Origin: Pollenia angustigena
Taxonomy: Eukaryota > Arthropoda > Insecta > Diptera > Polleniidae
Assembly: GCA_930367215.1 (NCBI GenBank)
Contig: OV884058.1
Location: forward strand, 203,874,208 to 203,938,207
Direction: 5' to 3'
Length of the DNA stretch: 64,000 bases
Part shown: positions 58,907 to 64,000 of the stretch, in pieces
How the letters are laid out: every line of letters begins with the position of its first letter
Position numbering within the stretch: the stretch's first letter is position 1
Notes under the pieces: model-generated
The model's input: only the letters and a program-made list of their open reading frames with translations
What the model was told of the DNA's origin: nothing
Database searches by the model: none
Made by a program: the position numbers and the translations under genes

Positions 58907-60821
58907 AAATATTAATGTATATTGAACTGATCTTATATTTTATTTAACCTTTTTGTTGAGTTTTTTTAATTAGGGTAATGAATTTTTTTGGACAAAATTT
59001 CTTCATCCCACCACGCGATGGGCAATTTAGTATTGATAATGAAAATAATTTTTTTAGGCCATTTTGGCCAAAAAAAAAGGTTCCGCACCAAATGCAATTT
59101 CTAAAGCTCCTCAAAACAATTTTTTTTTTAATTTCCATACACATTATATATGGTACATTTATTGTTTATATATGGGCATTTCCTGGGGTAACTAACGTAC
59201 GTTCGTACGCTTTTGATGTACAAATAATATAGAAAACAAAACATTTCCTGGCATTTTTTTGCGATTCGATAGCATTTGGGTAGCTCTATGTTTAGTACAA
59301 AAGATGGATTTCATCGAGTTTAAGTTTTCATAATAAGAGTTATAAACGTGTGGTCACGAACGTACGCAAAATAGAAGTCAACTTTGGCTGACAATAGTGA
59401 AATGTAAAAATCTGCGCAATGGAACGGAATATTCAAAAGTGATTAATTTATTTTAAAAGTGTATTTATGTAGGTCTCCATCCAGTATTTACAAAATAAAA
59501 TATCTCTCTTGGTTTTTGTTTAATTGGCTTATTTACCGGTCGCGAACGCACGATTTTTCCATATGTTTTTTTTATTATTATCACCATGCATTTTACCATA
59601 AATGTCTTCAAATTTCCGTAACAAAAAAACTTAATACTCCTTTTTCAATTAATTGTAATGGAGAGATTATGAAGAAAGAGTGTAAACATAACATATTTTT
59701 TGCATGTAAAATAAGTATATAAAAATGTCTTTAGAAGTAGAAAATACAGGAAATTATAAAATTGTCCATTTTCCAGCCCAATTTCCTCAAGTAAAACAGC
59801 TCAGATATGCTTGGAAACCATTCTTTTATATGAACATAGACATTTTTTCTAATAATAAACAATAAAAGACGATGATAATTAATTATATAAAAATAAAATG
59901 TTGATTATATCAACATTTTATTTTTTCATCCTGGTAGACCATTCTGGGGAAATGCCCATATGCTATATATTTTAGCCCCCATATTCATAAATGATTATAA
60001 AATTTAATAAACGTTTATTAAGGAAAATTTTCACAGAAAATTTGGTTTAAAAGCCTTTATTTAATTTAAAATATTTTTATGAATACAGGCATAAATACAT
60101 AAAATAAGCAACTGTATAACAAAATTGTAAAGCAATTTTTTGGGTTTAACGAAATAAATTTTAAGTTTAAAGTGCGAGTTGATTTACATAATGGAAAAAT
60201 ATCTTGTGAAATTTAAATAGCTCATTCCGCGCATATATTAGTACGCTGCTGAAAATTATCACTGTTTCATATATCCGCCAAACAACTCATCTATCACAAC
60301 ATCTATCATTTGCCATTCAAATTTAGTTCTTCCGTACAAATGGTAAGATCTTATATTCATGAAATTATTCGAAAATACTTAAAATTTTGTAATTAAATGT
60401 TAATTTTGTATAGTAAGGAGAAAAATTGAAATTCAAAACTTTCTTCACGATCGCGAAAAAGTAAAACATAATTTGTATTCCCGAAAATAACTTTGATAAT
60501 ATAATTGCATGTGCCCGTGCATAAAACTGAATTGGCAAATTGTTTTTTTTTTTTTTTTTGTTTTCTTACGAAGATAATAGAATGAAGCAGTTTGTTTTTT
60601 AATTTTGTTTTTTCTTTTAACCCACTTACAACTACAATTCGAGTCGGAAAGAACCCAACCAATTGTAGGGGGATGTAAGAAAAGATAAACTCACTGTTTA
60701 TTGTTGGTGTTTTGTTTAAGCTTTGATATTGTTACAGGTAAGACTTAGAGTGTTTATAACTCTTATTCGCTTAAGGTTTTATTTGTTTAATATTTTTGGC
60801 TTTTCTAAAATCTTTGGAAAA

Positions 60822-60872
60822 GGTTTCCTGATGAGCTGGTGTAAGCAACCGGCGAAATGCGCATAGAGGCTT
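60822..60872 (+). ncRNA. Hammerhead ribozyme, minimal type I (tandem copy 1)
   Basis: Core CTGATGA at 60828-60834. Stem II is GCTGG (60835-60839) with CCGGC (60849-60853), five pairs including one wobble and the G-C next to the core, around a TGTAAGCAA loop. GAAA is at 60854-60857. Stem III has two pairs with a GCGC loop. The T-A before the predicted cleavage (after A60865) is present. Stem I pairs AGGTTTC with GAGGCTT (seven pairs, some wobble). All invariant core residues are in place. Confidence 0.75.
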
Positions 60873-61312
60873 GCTTTCCCTCAACAATAAATTTCAGTGT
60901 ATTTATCAAATATGAAAAACTGGGAATTTAGCACGTCATATGAAGATCGTATTAATAATAAACTTTGTATTCCCGAAAATAACTTTGATAATATAATTGC
61001 ATGTGCCCGTGCATAAAACTGAATTGGCAAATTGTTTTTTTTTTTTGTTGTTTTCTTACGAAGATAATAGAATGAAGCAGTTTGTTTTTTAATTTTGTTT
61101 TTTTCTTTTAACCCACTTACAACTACAATTCGAGTCGGAAAGAACCCAACCAATTGTAGGGGGATGTAAGAAAAGATAAACTCACTGTTTATTGTTGGTG
61201 TTTTGTTTAAGCTTTGATATTGTGATTGGTAAGACTTAGAGTGTTTATAACTCTTATTCGCTTAAGGTTTTATTTGTTTAATATTTTTGGCTTTTCTAAA
61301 ATCTTTGGAAAA

Positions 61313-61363
61313 GGTTTCCTGATGAGCTGGTGTAAGCAACCGGCGAAATGCGCATAGAGGCTT
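61313..61363 (+). ncRNA. Hammerhead ribozyme, minimal type I (tandem copy 2)
   Basis: Identical to copy 1 over the motif; CTGATGA starts at 61319 and predicted cleavage is after A61356. Cleavage at both sites would release a 491-nt RNA (60866-61356). Confidence 0.75.
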
Positions 61364-61601
61364 GCTTTCCCTCAACAATAAATTTCAGTGTATTTATCAA
61401 ATATGAAAAACTGGGAATTTAGCACGTCATATGAAGATCGTATTAATAATAATTTCTTAATATTTTTTCACGGTCTATACGGCTATGCGATGAAGAATTT
61501 GATATTCGCAAAAATTGCAAAAAGTACTAATTTTTTACTTTTTTGTATCACACAAAATTTCCCCCCCTAAGGCTCAAGCTGGATCCGCGCCTGTGAGTTG
61601 C

Positions 61602-61876
61602 TAACAGATTTTAATCATTAATGGCTTGTTTTGTTTGTAATTTCGTTTTTTATACGTCTGGAAAAAATTTTCCATAAGTTTTTAAAAAACCAAAAATTTC
61701 GAAATTTTAATAAAAATTAAATTTTTTTTCCAAAAAAAAAAATATTGTTTCAAAAACGACTGTGCATATTTGAAAAAAAAAATACTTTTCTTAAAGGAAA
61801 TTTTATTGCCGAATTTCGGCGTTTTTGAGTTTTGCGAACATATGTTGTGCAACTCCGCCATTTTCGAAATTTTTAG
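61602..61876 (+). repeat. Foldback repeat, right arm
   Basis: Continues the repeat interrupted by the hAT element (AACAGATTTTAATCATTAAT, TTTCGTTTTTTATACGTCTG, CATATGTTGTGCAACTCCGC) and runs directly into the Helitron 3' hairpin. Confidence 0.75.
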
Positions 61877-62008
61877 GACAGCGTCTGTCGGGTCAGCTAG
61901 TTAACAAACATTTATGTTCCACAAGGAGTACAATTAAAGTACAATTATTTTTTATTTTTATGTTTATACTTTTTTTATTTTTTCATCCCACATCAAAATC
62001 CTTTTCTC

Positions 62009-63183
62009 TCAATAAACAGTTGGTGTAATTTCTTTCATACCCTGAACGTTGCAGATGTAAATGCCACCATTTTTGGCCAATTCAATAGCCTTCATCATGT
62101 GTACAGCACAATGTTCGGGTGTTTGCATTTTAGTATCCATAACTATTTTCCACATTTCCTCGTTATGTGGTACCCATTTCATCCAATTCATGTCACGCTT
62201 ATTCATCATCAATTCGGTGGAGGTCATGCCAGGGCATATGCACAAGAAAGCCACACCAGTTTTGTTATAATAATGTTCTTGCTTTATAAATTAAATGAAA
62301 CGTATTTATTATCGTTATTTAGTTACAATATTTTTATAAAACCTTACCGCCATTGATTTAGTAAATCCTACTACACCATGTTTGGCAGCTGAATAAACAC
62401 TGAAAGCTGGTCCAGCTTCTAAGCCATAAACAGAGGAGATGTTCACTACAACACCACCTTTGCCTGATTGGGTCTTGTCCATGAAGGGCATGAACAAAAG
62501 GGTGGTATTTATTAGGCCAGTCTAAGATGTTATAAAAAGGTAAGCAAATATTAATAACATAAAGAAATCGTGAAATTCGTTTAGCTTTTTAAAAAAAGCA
62601 AATTAAATTTCGAAAACGGAAAACTTTTATATGTATAAAAATATGATTATATGATTCCAAAAATAATTTCTTTTAAATGGATATTCAAAAACTCCGACAC
62701 TATGATTTAAGTTTTTCTGTAATTTTTTCTTAGAATTTCATGCATTTTTAGAAAAAAGAAATTTAAGAACTTACCAAATTAACAGCCACTGTTGTTTCAA
62801 TATCCTTATCAGCTAAAACACCAGCACCATTTATTAAAACATCGACATGGCCAACGTGATCAACAACTTGTTTCACTGCCTTAACAATACTCGAATAATC
62901 TGCAATATTCACTTGGACAAACATTACCTTTGTGGCGCTATTAAGAGCCTGAAGTTTTTTAAGCATTTCAACATTTTCCATACGACCGCAAACAACTAAA
63001 CACTGATAAATACAAAATTTTTGTATACAATTTTTATGTTGATTAATTCTCTTGTTAGATCATATTTTTCTTTGTTATTAGACTCACTTTAATTGGTTTC
63101 TTCATCATCATTTGGCAGACTTGGTAACCAATGCCACTGAAGCCTCCAACATAAACAACATGTTTATTAGTCCAGTTAAACAT
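62009..63183 (-). CDS. Fat body protein 2 / 25 kDa protein-like short-chain dehydrogenase (four exons, 256 aa)
   Basis: Minus-strand exons: 63183-63088 (32 codons), 63002-62775 (76), 62521-62348 (58), 62281-62009 (90 and TGA). All junctions are phase 0 with GT...AG; introns are 85, 253 and 66 bp. The 256 residues equal Drosophila ADH's length, and the triad sits on the same numbers: Ser138 (NISS), Tyr151 and Lys155 (YSAAK). GGFSGIG is at 13-19 and LINGAG at 88-93. Position 38, Asp in ADH and the NAD selector, is Gly followed by Arg39 (CGR). This points to NADP(H) use or a changed role. It has 21 Met residues (8%), in keeping with the Met-rich fat body protein 2 group and suggesting a possible storage role; function is inference. 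It probably is a cytosolic larval fat-body protein. It is a paralogue of the gene at 35-41 kb; exons 3 and 4 here match exons 2 and 3 there. Confidence 0.92.
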
Positions 63184-63229
63184 TTTGCAGAATATTTGGT
63201 ATTGCTGATGGTTTTCTAAGAGCGTTTAC

Positions 63230-63275
63230 AGTGAAACTGTTGTTAGAAATTAAGAAAATTTTGCTTTTATATGTT
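63230..63275 (-). promoter_or_regulatory. Candidate core promoter of the 25 kDa-like gene
   Basis: Minus-strand TATA box ATATAAAAG (63272-63264) with an ACAGTTTCAC initiator-like stretch about 30 nt downstream (63240-63231), giving a ~50-nt leader before the ATG at 63183. Read by eye only. Confidence 0.5.
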
Positions 63276-64000
63276 TTCTTAAATTTCTAAAATGCATCTG
63301 AAGATTTAAAATTTTTTTTATTTTGTTTGTTTTCGAAGTGATAAGATGCTATTTTAGCTAAAAAGCCCACTAAAACTCAATTAATTATTTAATGCTATGG
63401 CTGTTTAATCAGACTGACCCAACGATACTTTAATTTCATATTTTAATAGTACTTTAATTAGATTATTAGAAGACAAAGGTAATCTGCTAATACATAAAGT
63501 GCTCAAATACATTGTATAACTAGAAGCATTAAAAGCATGTTGTTTTTTTATGAATATTCCCTCCAATTCTGTAAATATTGAACAGTATTTATCGCAAGTC
63601 TTTTTTAAGCTCACTTATTTGTACACGTAATGCTTTCACAAAAACTGTCTTAAAAACAGCAAAATAAATAAAATCCATTTTTTCTTTCAGACAAAGTGTC
63701 TGTCAACGTAAACTTTGTGCGCAAAGTCCAGATCGCAAGTTGGGAGATAATTAAAAATTGGCAACATTTTCTGGCGGAAGGTCCAGAATTGATCATAAGT
63801 CCTAAATAAATCTCCTCCCTAAAACTACTTTAAGACGAAAAATTTCATATGTTTATGAAGATTCTGATGATATTATTTGTTTTGGTAGGTCTGTGCTTGA
63901 AAAGAGTTGTCCGTAAATACTGTGTTGTTTGGTGTCATATGGTCACGCTTGGCCATATTTAAACAGTCGTCTTTGTCTTTAAAATCTTAAGAAAAAAATT
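63276..64000. other. No gene seen; DINE-like tail near the end
   Basis: 63860-63965 (TGTTTGGTGTCATATGGTCA, CGCTTGGCC) resembles the tails at 23825 and 40235. A 69-codon minus-strand frame at 63405-63614 has no recognisable motif. Confidence 0.5.

Larger units (their letters stand above)
60475..61452 (+). repeat. Tandem pair of ~491-bp units with a hammerhead motif (Penelope-like LTR or retrozyme)
   Basis: GTATTCCCGAAAATAACTTT begins at 60475 and 60967. Both units contain GTAGGGGGATGTAAGAAAAG, the hammerhead block, AATAAATTTCAGTGTATTTA and TAGCACGTCATATGAAGATC; they differ mainly in T-run length. No reverse transcriptase or GIY-YIG endonuclease is seen. Head-to-tail units each holding a minimal type I hammerhead are what Penelope-like element LTRs and animal retrozymes look like. 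Confidence 0.8.
57194..61593 (+). mobile_element. Complete hAT element with perfect 8-bp duplication, 4.4 kb
   Basis: Ends CAGGCGCGGATTCAG and CTGGATCCGCGCCTG (14 of 15 pair), each followed inward by a G or C run (GGGGGGGGG / CCCCCCC) next to AAATTTCCCCCC. TGAGTTGC stands at 57186-57193 and 61594-61601. It carries a broken transposase on the plus strand and, near its right end, a tandem pair of hammerhead units. Confidence 0.95.
53670..61900 (+). mobile_element. Decayed Helitron with both ends recognisable
   Basis: The 5' end TCTATATAAATAAAAATCC follows an A at 53669. The 3' end has a hairpin GACAG-CGT-CTGTC (61877-61889), then GGGTCAGCTAG and a T. That matches Helitron rules: 5' TC, 3' hairpin then CTAG, inserted between A and T. 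Helicase remnants lie on the same strand near the 5' end. The rest is later insertions: mariner 54784-56089, a foldback repeat, hAT 57194-61593. That the two ends belong to one original insertion is inference. Confidence 0.7.

Noticed and set aside
60393..61153. Two similar minus-strand frames (VGFFPTRIVVVSGLKEK)
   Set aside because: They repeat because the 491-bp unit repeats. They run through A/T homopolymers and match no domain I know, so they are treated as non-coding.

Overview
This window looks like a repeat-rich, AT-rich chromosomal stretch from a higher fly. The two recognisable host genes are both short-chain dehydrogenases of the insect alcohol dehydrogenase / fat body protein 2 / 'development-specific 25 kDa protein' group. 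They have small fly-type introns, and the Ser-Tyr-Lys triad of the second falls on exactly the residue numbers of Drosophila ADH. A calyptrate fly (blowfly or fleshfly type) fits best, but that is inference. No bacterial, organellar, rRNA, tRNA or CRISPR feature was seen. Layout: 1-3124 is the end of a tandem array with a 562-bp unit, built from a tRNA-derived SINE plus a 248-bp spacer. It abuts a perfect 87-bp-arm palindrome (3122-3321). 3.3-7 kb holds a simple repeat family and two decayed mariner-type transposases. 7-35 kb is almost solid transposon remnants: many miniature inverted-repeat elements nested in one another, several hAT-type elements with exact or near-exact 8-bp target duplications, pogo/Tc1-like elements flanked by TA, DINE-1/mini-me-like repeats with GTCY tracts, and one dispersed SINE. 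35.2-41.5 kb is the first dehydrogenase gene (minus strand, three exons), whose 5.5-kb first intron is filled with transposons. 42-53.6 kb is again miniature elements and relics. 53.67-61.90 kb is a decayed Helitron with recognisable 5' and 3' ends and helicase fragments. It has been invaded by a nearly intact mariner (54784-56089) and carries a foldback repeat, which is interrupted by a 4.4-kb hAT element (57194-61593). That element in turn carries two tandem ~491-bp units with a hammerhead ribozyme motif. 62.0-63.2 kb is the second dehydrogenase gene (minus strand, four exons). It is complete, and its stop codon lies only 108 bp from the Helitron end. The most interesting observation is the hammerhead family: a minimal type I hammerhead fold (CTGATGA, a paired stem II, GAAA, a 2-bp stem III) occurs five times, with two well-preserved copies in a head-to-tail tandem as expected for Penelope-like elements or animal retrozymes. 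The two dehydrogenases are a head-to-tail paralogous pair about 20 kb apart. The upstream one is Met-rich and lacks the NAD-selecting Asp, which suggests divergence in cofactor use or loss of catalysis. All boundaries were read by eye; no database search or folding program was run.
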